DNA of 64,000 nucleotides from Flammeovirgaceae bacterium BBD 1991-12 (GCA_001657315.1 LYSV01000001.1:62001-126000); one strand, 5' to 3'. Positions 1 through 9,895 are shown, numbered from the stretch's first letter. The notes: generated from the sequence alone by a model not told the origin. Translations and numbers: made by a program.

Positions 1-1338
1 CGACTACACTGGGATTCAATAGCCAGATATCATCAACCAGAACATATCCGGCTACCTCCTTACCATCCGGATACCAAAGCAATGCGTAACGATTGGGCAG
101 TTTACTACGATCGTGTAAGGGATATGGACAGACAGGTGGGCGAGGTGCTCAATAAATTGGAAGCAGCCGGCCTTGCAGAAAGCACCATAGTCTTCTATTA
201 CAGCGATCATGGCGGCGCTTTAGCCCGTAGCAAACGCTTTCTGTTTGAGTCCGGGCTCAGGGTTCCGCTGATCGTTCGTATCCCTAAAAAATATCAGCAC
301 CTGGCCCCACAGGCTATGGGCACCCGATCGGACCAGCTGGTTTCCTTTGTGGACTTCGCTTCCACTTTACTGAACCTTGCCGGACAGCCTGTACCGGACT
401 ACATGCAGGGCAGTCCTTTCCTTGGGCAGGACATCCCTAAACCTAAGCCCTATGCCTTCTCCTTTCGTGGCCGGATGGACGAGCGCATTGACCTTTCAAG
501 GAGTGTGACGGATGGCCGGTACCGCTACACAAGAAACTTCATGCCGCACCGCCCCTATGCTCAATACCTGGAATACTTGTGGAAGGCACCTTCCATGCAG
601 TCATGGGAGAGTACCTTCCGGGCTGGTCAGTTGAATTCCGTACAGCAGGCGTTCTTTCTACCCAAGCCGTATGAAGAACTGTATGACATTACCAACGATC
701 CTCACAATGTACATAACCTGGCGGATAGTCCTGATCATCAGGCGGAACTAGGCCGCCTACGTGAAGCCCTCGACCAATGGCAGGTCAATAACAGGGATGC
801 CGGACTGATGCCTGAAGCATTTCTGGACAGTCTTTCTCAGCAAGGAACGATATACGGAAAAACACAGGGTGATAACTATCCGGTAGAAACCATTTTGGAA
901 GCGGCGAAAAGGGCGGCTTCGCGAAGTACGGAAAACCTTGACACACTGATACGGTTACTCCAGCATAATAATGCCAATATTCGCTATTGGGCAGCTGCAG
1001 GTTTATTGATCCTGGGCGATGACGCCAGACAGGCACAGGAGCAACTTCACGGGGCCCTGGGGGACCCTTCGCCGGTTGTGAGCATCACAGCCGCGGAGGC
1101 GCTTTTTCATCTGGATCAGAAGGATACTGCTCTGCGTCACCTCATCGGCATGTTACAGCACGACAGAATGATGGTCCGGTTGCAGGCACTTAATGTGCTG
1201 GACCTGGTAGGAGAAGATGCAAGAAAGGCGTTGCCCGCTATCCGCAAGGAGATCCGTCCCAGGCAAGACCGCGAGTATGACAACCGCGCCATGTGGGGTA
1301 TGATGGAAAAATTCGGAAATGCCGAAGAACACCTCTGA
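1..1338 (+). CDS. Sulfatase, C-terminal part, with HEAT-like repeats (5' truncated by window edge)
   Basis: The frame is open from base 1, so the first in-frame ATG at 82 is internal and the true start lies outside the window. The residues seen belong to the second half of a type I sulfatase of the alkaline phosphatase superfamily: a YYSDHGG metal-ligand block early on, then a stretch like ESGLRVPLIVRIP and a YELYDITNDPHN block typical of the sulfatase C-terminal subdomain. The formylglycine motif is not visible because the N-terminus is missing. The last 130 or so residues form about three HEAT-like alpha-helical repeats (IRYWAAAGLLILGDDA, then VVSITAAEALFHLD, then MVRLQALNVLDLVGEDA), as in sulfatases annotated with HEAT repeats. 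It would hydrolyse sulfate esters, probably of a polysaccharide, in the periplasm. It converges on the two-component genes at 1463. Confidence 0.85.
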   Translation, partial: RLHWDSIARYHQPEHIRLPPYHPDTKAMRNDWAVYYDRVRDMDRQVGEVLNKLEAAGLAESTIVFYYSDHGGALARSKRFLFESGLRVPLIVRIPKKYQHLAPQAMGTRSDQLVSFVDFASTLLNLAGQPVPDYMQGSPFLGQDIPKPKPYAFSFRGRMDERIDLSRSVTDGRYRYTRNFMPHRPYAQYLEYLWKAPSMQSWESTFRAGQLNSVQQAFFLPKPYEELYDITNDPHNVHNLADSPDHQAELGRLREALDQWQVNNRDAGLMPEAFLDSLSQQGTIYGKTQGDNYPVETILEAAKRAASRSTENLDTLIRLLQHNNANIRYWAAAGLLILGDDARQAQEQLHGALGDPSPVVSITAAEALFHLDQKDTALRHLIGMLQHDRMMVRLQALNVLDLVGEDARKALPAIRKEIRPRQDREYDNRAMWGMMEKFGNAEEHL

Positions 1339-1462
1339 ACCTGATCAGTTCATAGGTCAAAGTGAAAGCATACCGGAAATATACCACAGCTCCCACTTTT
1401 TCCAATGATCCTTTGGATGTTGTAAATGGTAACTTCCCGCCAGTGCCTTTAAGACCTACCCT

Positions 1463-2170
1463 TCATATCCTACCCTTCAGGACCGTATTATTGAAAACCT
1501 CCCTGTAGCTATCTCCAATGGGCAGATACTTGTCCCGTACCTTTACCTTGCCATTGCGTATGTCCTGTATCTTATCAATAGAAATGATGTAGGATTTATG
1601 AATGCGCAGGAACTGATCTACTTCCAACTGTTGTTCAAAGGATTTCAAACTTCTGATGGTCAGAACAGGGTGCTCTTTTGGCGTGTAGATCTTAACATAT
1701 TCCTTGAACCCTTCAATATAGTAAATATCTGCCAGTGAGATCCTGATCATGTGATGCTCCGAATGAACAAAAATAAAATCCGATGACTTGTCTTTTATGA
1801 CCGTTGATCCCGTGCCTGTTAGGGTCGTTTTACTGGCTTTGTTGACGGCTTTAAGGAATCGTTCAAACCCGAACGGTTTCAGCAGATAGTCCGTTGCGTC
1901 GAGCTCAAAACCATCCACAGCATACTCCGAGTAGGCAGTAGTGAAAATAACCTTAGGCACATGGCCCAGCGAACGGATCAACTCCAGCCCATTAAGACCA
2001 GGCATATTGATATCTACGAAAACTATATCAACCTCTAGCGAATGGATATCCTGAAGTGCTTCAAAGGGATTCTCATATGCTCCGACCAGCTCCAGGAAAG
2101 GAACCTTCCTGATGTAATCCTGCAATACACTCAGGGCCAATGGCTCATCATCTATAGCTATGCATTTCAT
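1463..2170 (-). CDS. LytTR-family response regulator
   Basis: 235 residues. Residues 1-115 form a receiver domain with the acidic pair at DDE (7-9), the phospho-acceptor Asp at about D53 in FVDINMPG, a Thr at 77-78 (FTTAYSEYA) and the conserved Lys at about K98 in LLKPF. Residues about 130-230 match the LytTR DNA-binding domain (FVHSEHHMIRI, then IRSLKSFEQQL, then FLRIHKSYIIS). It is the cognate regulator of the histidine kinase at 2167, whose stop overlaps its start by 4 bp (ATGA), so the two are translationally coupled. The target is not evident; the upstream kelch and DUF4270 lipoprotein genes are on the same strand and may be cotranscribed. Confidence 0.93.
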   Translation of the reverse strand: MKCIAIDDEPLALSVLQDYIRKVPFLELVGAYENPFEALQDIHSLEVDIVFVDINMPGLNGLELIRSLGHVPKVIFTTAYSEYAVDGFELDATDYLLKPFGFERFLKAVNKASKTTLTGTGSTVIKDKSSDFIFVHSEHHMIRISLADIYYIEGFKEYVKIYTPKEHPVLTIRSLKSFEQQLEVDQFLRIHKSYIISIDKIQDIRNGKVKVRDKYLPIGDSYREVFNNTVLKGRI

Positions 2171-3204
2171 TTCATTAGCTTAAGTGTAACATTGAAGGTA
2201 CCATTGGACCGGTTCATGATTAGCTGATGTCTCCCGGGATACAAGAGGTCCAGTCTGCGTTTTACGTTCTCCAGTCCTATTCCGGAGTCCTGCTCCATTT
2301 GCTCCGGAAACTCCCCAATGGTGTTGGAAACGCGGAATACCAGGCCGTCATTTTTTTCTGTTTCCATAGAAACCGTGATCTCACCTTTCCTTGAATAGCT
2401 GTGGCTATGCTTAAAGGCATTCTCGACAAACGGTACCAGCAGCAAAGGTTCAATCCTGTATGCCGTAATATCACGGTCATACCTGAACTCGATATTCCTG
2501 CCATTGGCCTTCGAATACCTCAGCTTTTGCAGATCGATAAAATCATTGATGAATTGCACTTCTTTCGCCAGACCTACCTGCTCCACATTGCTCTCATACA
2601 ATACATAACGCATCATATTGGAGAGCAACAGAATAGCGCGCTGGGTATTGTAGGAGTCCGTAGCTGCAAGAGCATAGATACTGTTGAGCGTATTAAAGAA
2701 AAAGTGAGGATTGATCTGCGACTTCAGGAAAGACAGCTCAGCAGACAGCTTTTCCTTTTCTGTTTTCTCTATTATTTTTCCACGCCTCTCCCAGTCCTGC
2801 AGCATCTCAAAGCTGGTACCTATGATGAGAATAAGTACAAAAAAGGGCATGAAGGGTGGAAATCTGGCCATAGGCATCTCAATATACTTATCCTGGCCCA
2901 TCCGGGCCATAAACCGTTGCCCTTCAAAGGGATGGGACATCGAAAAAACCAATGTGAATATGGCCAGTAAAACACCTACACCTGCAATGTACTGCCAGTA
3001 TTTCCTTTTCTTAAGATAGCGTGGGATCAGAAATATGACGTTGGTCAGATAGCACGGTAAAATCACCAACCAGATAAAGATCAACCTGAGCAGGGGATCG
3101 AAACCCAGATTGAATTCTTGCATAAAGGTAAAGGGGGGGATCAGGATCAACACCAGCACCAGGCAATGAAACAGTAATCGGTATTTGATATTCCCCTCCA
3201 GCAA
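2167..3204 (-). CDS. LytS-type sensor histidine kinase (His_kinase family)
   Basis: 345 residues. Four hydrophobic segments near residues 10-28, 38-60, 70-90 and 118-134 make a small membrane sensor without a large extracytoplasmic domain. The phospho-acceptor is His167 in the SQINPHFFFNTLNSIY block of the LytS/His_kinase family. The ATP-binding region shows the N-box (VPFVENAFKHS, N262) and a G-box DSGIGLENVKRRL. It would autophosphorylate and pass phosphate to the LytTR regulator encoded just downstream, with a 4-bp overlap. The gap to the kelch gene upstream is 42 bp, so the four minus-strand genes from 5558 down to 1463 may be one transcript. The sensed signal cannot be read from the sequence. 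Confidence 0.92.
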   Translation of the reverse strand: MLEGNIKYRLLFHCLVLVLILIPPFTFMQEFNLGFDPLLRLIFIWLVILPCYLTNVIFLIPRYLKKRKYWQYIAGVGVLLAIFTLVFSMSHPFEGQRFMARMGQDKYIEMPMARFPPFMPFFVLILIIGTSFEMLQDWERRGKIIEKTEKEKLSAELSFLKSQINPHFFFNTLNSIYALAATDSYNTQRAILLLSNMMRYVLYESNVEQVGLAKEVQFINDFIDLQKLRYSKANGRNIEFRYDRDITAYRIEPLLLVPFVENAFKHSHSYSRKGEITVSMETEKNDGLVFRVSNTIGEFPEQMEQDSGIGLENVKRRLDLLYPGRHQLIMNRSNGTFNVTLKLMK

Positions 3205-3246
3205 AACAGAATAAAAATTTAACTATAAAATAAACATTTTTTTCTG

Positions 3247-4269
3247 TTAGTCGTCTTCATCTTCCTCTTCAAAAGGCTCAAATTCCCATATATCATCAAA
3301 ATATGAGCTGCCTGTACGACCGGTGGCTATGAATCCTCTTTCATTGACGGAAAAGGCTACGGCGTCCCTTCTGGCCGCTCCTTCAAGTGGTGTTTTTTCA
3401 GTCCAGAAGTCTGTCACGGGATCATATTCCCACACACTGCTGGTCACGGAACCACGTACACCTGTCACTACGTAACCTAACCCATTCATTGTAAACGCAG
3501 AGGAGCTCTCCCGTATGATCTCATAGTCATCTTCTTCATCCAGATCGGTCATTCTTATCCATGGAAAACCGTCGGGATCATCCAAAATGGTGGGATCAAA
3601 GCGCCAGAAATCCAATTCAAGGGCGCCGTTGTCTGACCCGGTACCTACGTATGCAAAATTACCGATCACAAAAGCCAGAGAATTTTCACGCTTGCCTCCG
3701 CCAAGACTGGGGATCTGGGTCCATGTATCACTGGCGGGGTCATATTCCCAAAAGTCCTTTAGTGTATTTCCATCATCTCCGGTGCCCACATAGCCCTTTC
3801 CATTTACTGCAAAGGCCACGGCATTGCGCCTTGCAGAACCTCCGAAATCAGAGATCCGGGTCCATTCGTCCGTTGCCGGGTCATACTCATAAAAATCCCT
3901 GAGCTCATCGTCACCATCGAAGCCCAGACCCACATAGGCCTTATCGCCAATAGCGAAAGCCACGGCAGCGCTTCTGCCTACCCCTGGTAGACTGTCTACT
4001 CTTTGCCAGAAGTTCTGGCGAGCATCATACCTCCAGAAATCCTGGTAATATTCATCTTCATCACCATTAAAACCTGTGCCTACATAGGCAATATCTCCTA
4101 TAACAAAAGATACGGCATTTGACCTTCTGATCCCCTCGAACTCAGATTGCTCGATCCAGTTGCCCAGAAAATCATCATCTTCATCATCGCCATTGCAGGC
4201 CACAAGACCGATAAGACCCATTATGGCGGCCATGGACAATAACTTTACCTGTTTCATAATTTGTATCAT
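3247..4269 (-). CDS. Kelch-repeat (galactose-oxidase-like propeller) lipoprotein
   Basis: 340 residues. The N-terminus is a lipoprotein signal ending in LIGLVAC followed by a very acidic linker (NGDDEDDD). The rest is six kelch repeats of about 45-50 residues, each with a RR.AVAF core, an AYVGTG.DG turn, and a DFWEYDP...W blade edge, forecasting a six-bladed beta-propeller on the membrane surface. The start at 4269 overlaps the upstream stop by 4 bp; an alternative ATG at 4257 would give a shorter signal peptide. Kelch lipoproteins of this type are often found with DUF4270 proteins in Bacteroidota, as here. A binding role is more likely than an enzymatic one because no metal-ligand set is evident; the ligand is unknown. 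Confidence 0.85.
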   Translation of the reverse strand: MIQIMKQVKLLSMAAIMGLIGLVACNGDDEDDDFLGNWIEQSEFEGIRRSNAVSFVIGDIAYVGTGFNGDEDEYYQDFWRYDARQNFWQRVDSLPGVGRSAAVAFAIGDKAYVGLGFDGDDELRDFYEYDPATDEWTRISDFGGSARRNAVAFAVNGKGYVGTGDDGNTLKDFWEYDPASDTWTQIPSLGGGKRENSLAFVIGNFAYVGTGSDNGALELDFWRFDPTILDDPDGFPWIRMTDLDEEDDYEIIRESSSAFTMNGLGYVVTGVRGSVTSSVWEYDPVTDFWTEKTPLEGAARRDAVAFSVNERGFIATGRTGSSYFDDIWEFEPFEEEDEDD

Positions 4270-5558
4270 TCATTTTCAATTATATAATCCAGTATAAACA
4301 GCTCAAGAGTAGCCTCGTAGTCGCTGAAGCTGTCTCCTACCACCAGCCGGTCTACAGTAATACCCCATGCCTCGCGATTTCCACGTACAAGGATCGCGTC
4401 CTCATTGCGCTCCATCTCGGAGATCTTTTCCTGGATGAAACCCGTAATGTCCACCCGGTATTGAGTGTCCTCTCCAAATTCATCATCGATACTCAAAAAA
4501 CCCGTAACATCCAACTGCCGCTCCTCGCGGTTGAATTGATCCACCTCATGAAAGATCAGCCCGTCCGGCAGTGGAGTGAGATCACCATACGTATCCCTGA
4601 CCGGTCTCAGTACCAGCGTAGCCTCCGTAATGAAGTTGTCATTCAATATTTCGCGGATATCCTGCAAAAACGGTATCTCTACCTTGATGGCCATACCAAA
4701 ACCACTGTTCAAATAGGCTTCATTTCCTGTTTGCCGGGATGAAACGTCTTCTTTAAGGGTGGTCAGATCCACGAGAGGACTCTCACCTCTGTTGTTTATG
4801 ATCTGATTGAACCGTACGCCACTGGCCGGGAAGATCATTTCATATTCCTCCCCGGCAAGGCTGTAGTTTACAAGAAGCCGGCTGTTAAGCGAAAACCCCA
4901 AAAAGCATTCCGTAGAGGAAGTATCCGGTTCCAGAACAAAGCCAGGATACCGGTCATAGAAATCATCGAAAAATACATCATTTTCCTCATTCAGGGCGAA
5001 GTCAAATATCCCTCTGCCGTACTCGTCATCTATGGGTATGGAAATGGTCCGGTTACGATTGGGGCGCGGAATAAACGTAAGCTCACCAATGCTTTCCTCC
5101 TCCCGGTAATCCACCTCGGTGATGTTATACAAAAAACCGTCATCATCCAGCTCCAGTTCTTTCGCAATCGGACTGAGTCCTATGGTAAAATCTCTCGTTG
5201 TATCATAGTAATAGTAGCCATCATAGAACAGTTCAAATTCAGCTGACAGGTACTCGGCGTCTTCATCCGGGAAATCGACGGAATCGAGACTCACTGTAAA
5301 GAATGATTTGGAACGGATACTGCCTATTGCATCGTCCTGATGGTAGCCTATCAGGTGTCGGGGACTACTGGAGGTAACGATGGAATCTTCAAGGACAGTG
5401 GACAGCCTGAGATTGACTGTATCAATAAAAACAACGTCAAGTACTTCATTCTGGACGATGTCCTCACCCAGGGGACTCGGAAAATTGCAGTTGCACAGCC
5501 AAAGTGACGGCATGATAAGCAGGAAGCAGGAAATGGTCTTTCGCATAGTCATTCTCAT
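4266..5558 (-). CDS. DUF4270-family lipoprotein
   Basis: 430 residues. Signal peptide with lipobox (SLWLCNC), then an all-beta protein resembling DUF4270: an early block VVFIDTVNLRLSTVLEDS followed by SPRHLIGYHQDDAIGSIRS, with further beta-rich acidic sequence and a C-terminal block with repeated hydrophobic strands. The family is restricted largely to Bacteroidota and its function is unknown. The stop overlaps the start of the kelch lipoprotein by 4 bp, so the two are translationally coupled. An alternative ATG lies at 5546. It is the first gene of the probable DUF4270-kelch-kinase-regulator unit. Family assignment rests on recognition of the N-terminal pattern only. Confidence 0.7.
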   Translation of the reverse strand: MRMTMRKTISCFLLIMPSLWLCNCNFPSPLGEDIVQNEVLDVVFIDTVNLRLSTVLEDSIVTSSSPRHLIGYHQDDAIGSIRSKSFFTVSLDSVDFPDEDAEYLSAEFELFYDGYYYYDTTRDFTIGLSPIAKELELDDDGFLYNITEVDYREEESIGELTFIPRPNRNRTISIPIDDEYGRGIFDFALNEENDVFFDDFYDRYPGFVLEPDTSSTECFLGFSLNSRLLVNYSLAGEEYEMIFPASGVRFNQIINNRGESPLVDLTTLKEDVSSRQTGNEAYLNSGFGMAIKVEIPFLQDIREILNDNFITEATLVLRPVRDTYGDLTPLPDGLIFHEVDQFNREERQLDVTGFLSIDDEFGEDTQYRVDITGFIQEKISEMERNEDAILVRGNREAWGITVDRLVVGDSFSDYEATLELFILDYIIENE

Positions 5559-5891
5559 CGGGATAAAAACGCTGCGGCACCGTATGTAGCAATAATCCCT
5601 GGCGATACCGGAATTTGAAGAAAACCGTAGTGGGTGAAAGAGAAAAAAAAGGATATTTTCATACTTATCGGACCGAATCAGTCTTCAAAAATTCAACACA
5701 GGTCCAATCCCCGAAAATAAATTCGATCAACCCGTGCATTTCATCAACGAACAGGTGATCCTTATCCATGAATCAGATTCCTGCCAGCCCGGACTATTTG
5801 GTAGAGACAATGTCAGCGTATATTGATAAAACAAGGCGTTACGTATATTTTAATTCTCAGAAAATGGTGATGGCGGTACATTGGTGGTAAA
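5559..5891. other. Intergenic gap between divergent genes
   Basis: 333 bp between the minus-strand DUF4270 gene and the plus-strand barrel protein. It must hold the promoters of both. I see no ORF with coding character, no strong hairpin and no exact match to the Bacteroidota TAnnTTTG promoter element. Confidence 0.5.
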
Positions 5892-7142
5892 ATGAACAGA
5901 CTGCTCTTCTCCATACTGATCTTGTCGATCACGTCTACCGTTACTGCTCAAAATTCGCCAGGATCACCCTACACCTATTTTGGCATTGGTGATATTTACA
6001 ACAAAGGCCTGGGACACCAACTCATTACGGGAGGTACAGGCATAGCCGACAGGAACGGATCTGTTATTAACAATCTCAATCCAGCCTCTTACAGTAGTAT
6101 GGGTTATCCCTTTACTTTTCTTAATGAGTTCGGCTTAAGTATTTCCACTGCCACCCGGCAGGACGGGGATGATACAGGCCGTCAGATCGAACTGGATTTT
6201 CCTTACCTGACCATGGCGTTCAAAACCGGGGAAAAATCCGGAGCTTCCTTTGGCCTTCGAAAATTCAGTAATGTGAATTATGACATTTTCGGATTCAGTG
6301 AATTCAATGGTATTCCGGGAAGATATCAGGTGCGATACGAAGGCTCCGGGGGGTTAAATGAGTTTTACTTCGGCTATGGCCGGAATTTTGGTGAGCGGTT
6401 ATCCATAGGCACACATCTGTCCTATATCTTTGGTTCCATTCAGAATGATCAATTCGTCAGCAGTGCAGACATAAATTACAATGTGAGTATTGAAGACGCT
6501 AATTTTCTGCGTACGTTAAGTATCGATGTTGGCGCCCAGTACGTATTACCGATCAATAAGTCATCACTCACCTTTGGGCTTACCTATGACTCAAAAGATA
6601 ATCTCAGCAGCACACGTGAACTGCTGATCGCTGAAACACAGCCCGGCTCTACATTACCGATAGAAGAGATCGCCACAGTGGACCTGGAAGAGGAGGACTA
6701 CATTCTTCCTCACGCTGTAGGATTTGGTCTTTCATGGAACAGAAACAATAAATTCAAGCTGAGTGTGGACGCACATACACAATTGTGGTCGGAATCGACT
6801 CTCGAGGGTACTGACTACAGCCTACGGGATAGCCGCAGGGTTTCGCTGGGCTTCGAAAAACTGCCCAACTACAAATCCGACAGCTACTGGGGTTATATAA
6901 GCTGGGGCTTTGGGCTATACACTGAGCAGTCCTATCTTGTGCTGGATGATGAAGGCCTTAACAATGCCGGTGCCACATTGGGAGTCGCGCTGCCTGTAGG
7001 CAACAAGGGGATGTTCCGCCTGGTGGGTGAAAGGGCATTCAGAGGTCAGCAGCTATCCGATTTCTTCAGTGAGAGCTATACCAAACTCACATTAAGTGTC
7101 ACCTTCATGGATCTGTGGTTCACCAAGAGAAAGTATCATTAG
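5892..7142 (+). CDS. Putative outer-membrane beta-barrel protein
   Basis: 416 residues. A signal peptide of about 19 residues ends in TVTAQ. The mature protein starts NSPGSPYTYFGIGDIYNKGLG and contains many alternating amphipathic strands separated by acidic turns and Gly-rich hairpins, with a terminal strand ending in an aromatic-rich LWFTKRKYH. The early GGTGIADRNGSVINNLNPASYS block is the sort seen in FadL/OmpP1-like and other Bacteroidota barrel proteins. It probably sits in the outer membrane as a transporter or porin-like protein; no substrate can be inferred. It is apparently monocistronic, with a GT-rich low-complexity tract directly after the stop. Confidence 0.65.
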   Translation: MNRLLFSILILSITSTVTAQNSPGSPYTYFGIGDIYNKGLGHQLITGGTGIADRNGSVINNLNPASYSSMGYPFTFLNEFGLSISTATRQDGDDTGRQIELDFPYLTMAFKTGEKSGASFGLRKFSNVNYDIFGFSEFNGIPGRYQVRYEGSGGLNEFYFGYGRNFGERLSIGTHLSYIFGSIQNDQFVSSADINYNVSIEDANFLRTLSIDVGAQYVLPINKSSLTFGLTYDSKDNLSSTRELLIAETQPGSTLPIEEIATVDLEEEDYILPHAVGFGLSWNRNNKFKLSVDAHTQLWSESTLEGTDYSLRDSRRVSLGFEKLPNYKSDSYWGYISWGFGLYTEQSYLVLDDEGLNNAGATLGVALPVGNKGMFRLVGERAFRGQQLSDFFSESYTKLTLSVTFMDLWFTKRKYH

Positions 7143-7149
7143 GGATTAG

Positions 7150-7287
7150 AGGGTGTTAAGGTGTTAAGGTGTTGAGGTATTGGGGTGCTAAAGTGTCAAA
7201 GTGTTTCAGGTAGGGCCTTTTCCTAAAAACAGGAAACGCGAAACAAAAAACCAACAACGATCAACCATTAACAATCAACAACAGCAA
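7150..7287. repeat. Low-complexity GT-rich then CA-rich tracts
   Basis: Directly after the barrel-protein stop is a degenerate tandem of the octamer-like word GGTGTTAA (about 7151-7205), drifting to GGTATTGGGG and AAGTGTC. It is followed at about 7245-7287 by CA-rich sequence with words such as CAACAACGATCAACC and AACAATCAACAAC just before malate synthase. Similar paired tracts occur in the gaps at 21912-22487 and 27078-27990. No gene is seen here. Confidence 0.6.
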
Positions 7288-7397
7288 ATAGAAATAAAAA
7301 TTAGGTTTTCCTGTAATGGAATGCCGGGGATTTTAGCGTCATCTTTACGGTAATTCTGATCAGCAATAAATTTCTACACCTTCTAAAACACTGATCC

Positions 7398-8993
7398 ATG
7401 AGCATTGCAGGAATAGACATTAAGGGTGCACTGAAACCGGGCTATGAAAATGTACTGACTGATGAGGCACTGGCTTTTGTTGCAAACCTTCACAGAAAAT
7501 TTAACACTACCCGGCTGAAGCTGCTGGCTGACCGGGAACTTCGGCAGCAAAGAATAGATCAGGGAGAACTTCCTGATTTTCTGCCTGAGACTGCCTCCGT
7601 ACGAAACGGTGACTGGCAGGTAAACCCGATCCCTGAAGACCTTCAGGACAGGAGAACGGAGATCACGGGCCCCGTGGACCGGAAAATGGTGATCAATGCG
7701 CTCAATTCAGGTGCCAGGGTATTCATGGCAGATTTTGAGGATGCCAACTCTCCCACCTGGGAAAATACCGTTGAAGGCCAGATCAATTTGTATGATGCGA
7801 TTCGCCGGCAAGTGGATTTTACTGCACCCAATGGAAAGGAATACAAGCTGAAGGAAAAGACAGCGGTCCTGAAAGTGAGGGCAAGGGGCTGGCATCTGGA
7901 AGAAAAGCATGTACTGATTGATGGAGAGCCGTTTTCCGCCTCCATCTTCGACTTCGGTCTGTTCTTTTTCAGGAATGCCAGACAATTACTGGAAAACGGT
8001 TCCGGGCCGTACTTTTATCTGCCCAAGCTGGAAAGCCACCTGGAAGCCCGGCTGTGGAACGATATCTTCAACGAAGCACAGGCCACGCTGGGTATTCCGC
8101 AGGGAACCATTAAGGTAACTGTGCTGATCGAAACGATCCTTGCCGCCTTTGAAATGGAGGAGATCCTGTATGAGCTACGCCAGCATATGGGTGGGTTAAA
8201 CGCTGGCCGGTGGGACTATATCTTTAGTATAGTCAAGAAATTCCGCAATCATCCGGAGTACCTGCTACCGGACCGGGCTCAGGTGACGATGACAGTGTCA
8301 TTTATGCAAGCTTATGCTCAGCTACTGGTCAAAACGTGTCATAAGCGAGGTGCCCATGCGATAGGAGGCATGTCTGCTTTTATTCCCAGCCGAAAGGACG
8401 AAGAGATCAACAAAAATGCTTTTGAAAAAGTAAAATCAGACAAAAAACTGGAAGCCGGTAATGGCTATGACGGTACATGGGTAGCCCACCCTGATCTGGT
8501 GCCGGTGGCCATGGAACAGTTCAATGCATTCATCGGCAATGGACGCCACCAGAAAAGCAATCTTCGAGAGGATGTTAACGTATCTGCAGCAGACCTGCTG
8601 AACTTCAGGGTTGAAAATGGAAAGATCACGGAGGAAGGACTGAGGCTCAATATCAATGTAGGTATTCTCTACATCGAATCATGGCTTATGGGTGTAGGAG
8701 CAGCGGCCCTGTACAATTTAATGGAAGACGCGGCTACCGCTGAGATCTCACGCGCTCAACTATGGCAGTGGTTACACAACCCGGGTGTAATGCTCGATGA
8801 TGACAGGGAAGTGGACCTGGGGCTTTATGAACAGTTACTCAAGGAAGAACTGGAAGAAATAAAGAATCTGCTTGGCGAAGAGAGATACAACAACGGAAGG
8901 TTCAAAGAAGCCACGGAAATATTTGACCATCTGGTGAGGACGGAAGATTTTGTAGACTTTCTTACCCTCAAAGCCTACGACTACCTTGAGTAG
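7398..8993 (+). CDS. aceB: Malate synthase A
   Basis: 531 residues, the usual length of malate synthase A. It condenses glyoxylate with acetyl-CoA to malate in the glyoxylate shunt, in the cytoplasm. Recognised blocks are the [15 protein letters not shown] substrate region near residue 110, the [12 protein letters not shown] signature near residues 269-280, the [13 protein letters not shown] block near 320-333 and the late [11 protein letters not shown] helix region. The ATG at 7398 gives a full-length N-terminus ([20 protein letters not shown]). Isocitrate lyase, often the next gene, is not in the window. A long inverted repeat lies 60 bp after the stop. Confidence 0.95.
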   Translation: MSIAGIDIKGALKPGYENVLTDEALAFVANLHRKFNTTRLKLLADRELRQQRIDQGELPDFLPETASVRNGDWQVNPIPEDLQDRRTEITGPVDRKMVINALNSGARVFMADFEDANSPTWENTVEGQINLYDAIRRQVDFTAPNGKEYKLKEKTAVLKVRARGWHLEEKHVLIDGEPFSASIFDFGLFFFRNARQLLENGSGPYFYLPKLESHLEARLWNDIFNEAQATLGIPQGTIKVTVLIETILAAFEMEEILYELRQHMGGLNAGRWDYIFSIVKKFRNHPEYLLPDRAQVTMTVSFMQAYAQLLVKTCHKRGAHAIGGMSAFIPSRKDEEINKNAFEKVKSDKKLEAGNGYDGTWVAHPDLVPVAMEQFNAFIGNGRHQKSNLREDVNVSAADLLNFRVENGKITEEGLRLNINVGILYIESWLMGVGAAALYNLMEDAATAEISRAQLWQWLHNPGVMLDDDREVDLGLYEQLLKEELEEIKNLLGEERYNNGRFKEATEIFDHLVRTEDFVDFLTLKAYDYLE

Positions 8994-9052
8994 CCCTCTG
9001 TCACTATTGTTTAGTTGCTACAGAAAAATTTTAACCAATGACAACAAAGTTG

Positions 9053-9114
9053 GATCACATTCACAGAATCCTGCGGAGAGTCCTGTGGATCCACTGGATT
9101 CGGTGAATGTGATC
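9053..9114. repeat. Long imperfect hairpin downstream of aceB
   Basis: Arms 9053-9071 (GATCACATTCACaGAATCC) and 9096-9114 pair over 19 positions with a single mismatch, around a 24-nt loop. No T tract follows, so this is not a classic intrinsic terminator; it may be a REP/MITE-like element or a processing structure. The rest of the 8994-9379 gap (386 bp) shows no gene. Confidence 0.7.
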
Positions 9115-9379
9115 TGATTCATTTCCTGCTCTCGGGCATTTCCTAAAGACTGATACTTTAATTGGCGGTGATGGGCCCCTGGACAAGATCGTTTTCCACC
9201 AATAAAAAATCCTTATTAAAATTCTGACCTGTTAGTCTTTCATATTCAGCCAGTTCCGCAAACACAGGGCTCTCCACTACAGGGCCGTATCATTAAAATG
9301 TACCGGATAAGCGGAACATAGAAAATACTGCACTGTTTTAATAGTATTACTATCGAATAAAAATGTAAAACTATCTTTT

Positions 9380-9841
9380 ATGAATGCATTGAAGAATATA
9401 GTTGTTGTTAACCTATTGGCTTTACTTCTCTTTACTTCCTGTGACGACGATGATGATGATGGTTCAAACTTGCCTGACAACGGGATCGATATTGAAACTA
9501 CCGACCTGATAGGCCAGTGGCGCATTACCCGGTTTATTGATGATGGCGACAATGAAACCGATGACCTCGATGACTTTGAGCTGGACTTTCAGGCGAACAA
9601 TGATCTGGTAATCACACGTGGTTCAGAAAGCATAACCGCCAGTTGGTCCCTAAGCTCCGATGGCCGGGTCCTCACCCTGAACATCAATGATGATGATGCA
9701 GACCAGATCGATCCAAATGATGAATTGGAGGAGTTGGACGATGATCCATGGATCTTCCTTAGTTTAAACAATAATGTACTTGAACTCCTGGAAAGAGATG
9801 ATGACGATGATCTGGACGAGCTTACGCTTACAAGGATCTGA
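9380..9841 (+). CDS. Small acidic lipoprotein, lipocalin-like
   Basis: 153 residues. A signal peptide with lipobox LLLFTSC precedes a run of Asp (DDDDDDG). The mature part has the TTDLIGQWRITRFIDDG opening typical of Bacteroidota lipocalin-like lipoproteins, followed by predicted beta strands with ITRGSESITASWSLSSDGRVL and a final acidic segment. No catalytic residues are evident. It is exported and presumably anchored in the outer membrane facing the periplasm or cell surface. It stands alone and is followed closely by a good intrinsic terminator. Confidence 0.7.
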   Translation: MNALKNIVVVNLLALLLFTSCDDDDDDGSNLPDNGIDIETTDLIGQWRITRFIDDGDNETDDLDDFELDFQANNDLVITRGSESITASWSLSSDGRVLTLNINDDDADQIDPNDELEELDDDPWIFLSLNNNVLELLERDDDDDLDELTLTRI

Positions 9842-9861
9842 CCAACACAGACACGTATCAT

Positions 9862-9895
9862 AAAGGCTGTTTTTCTAAAAAGCAGCCTTTTTGTG
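9862..9895 (+). terminator. Intrinsic terminator
   Basis: Stem arms AAAGGCTG (9862-9869) and CAGCCTTT (9883-9890), with internal T5/A5 pairing possible in the loop, followed by a T-rich tail. It ends the small lipoprotein gene. The remaining gap to 10161 contains no recognisable gene. Confidence 0.8.

Noticed and set aside
8994-9379. Isocitrate lyase or fragment next to malate synthase
   Set aside because: No open frame or remnant with lyase motifs; the gap holds only the hairpin.
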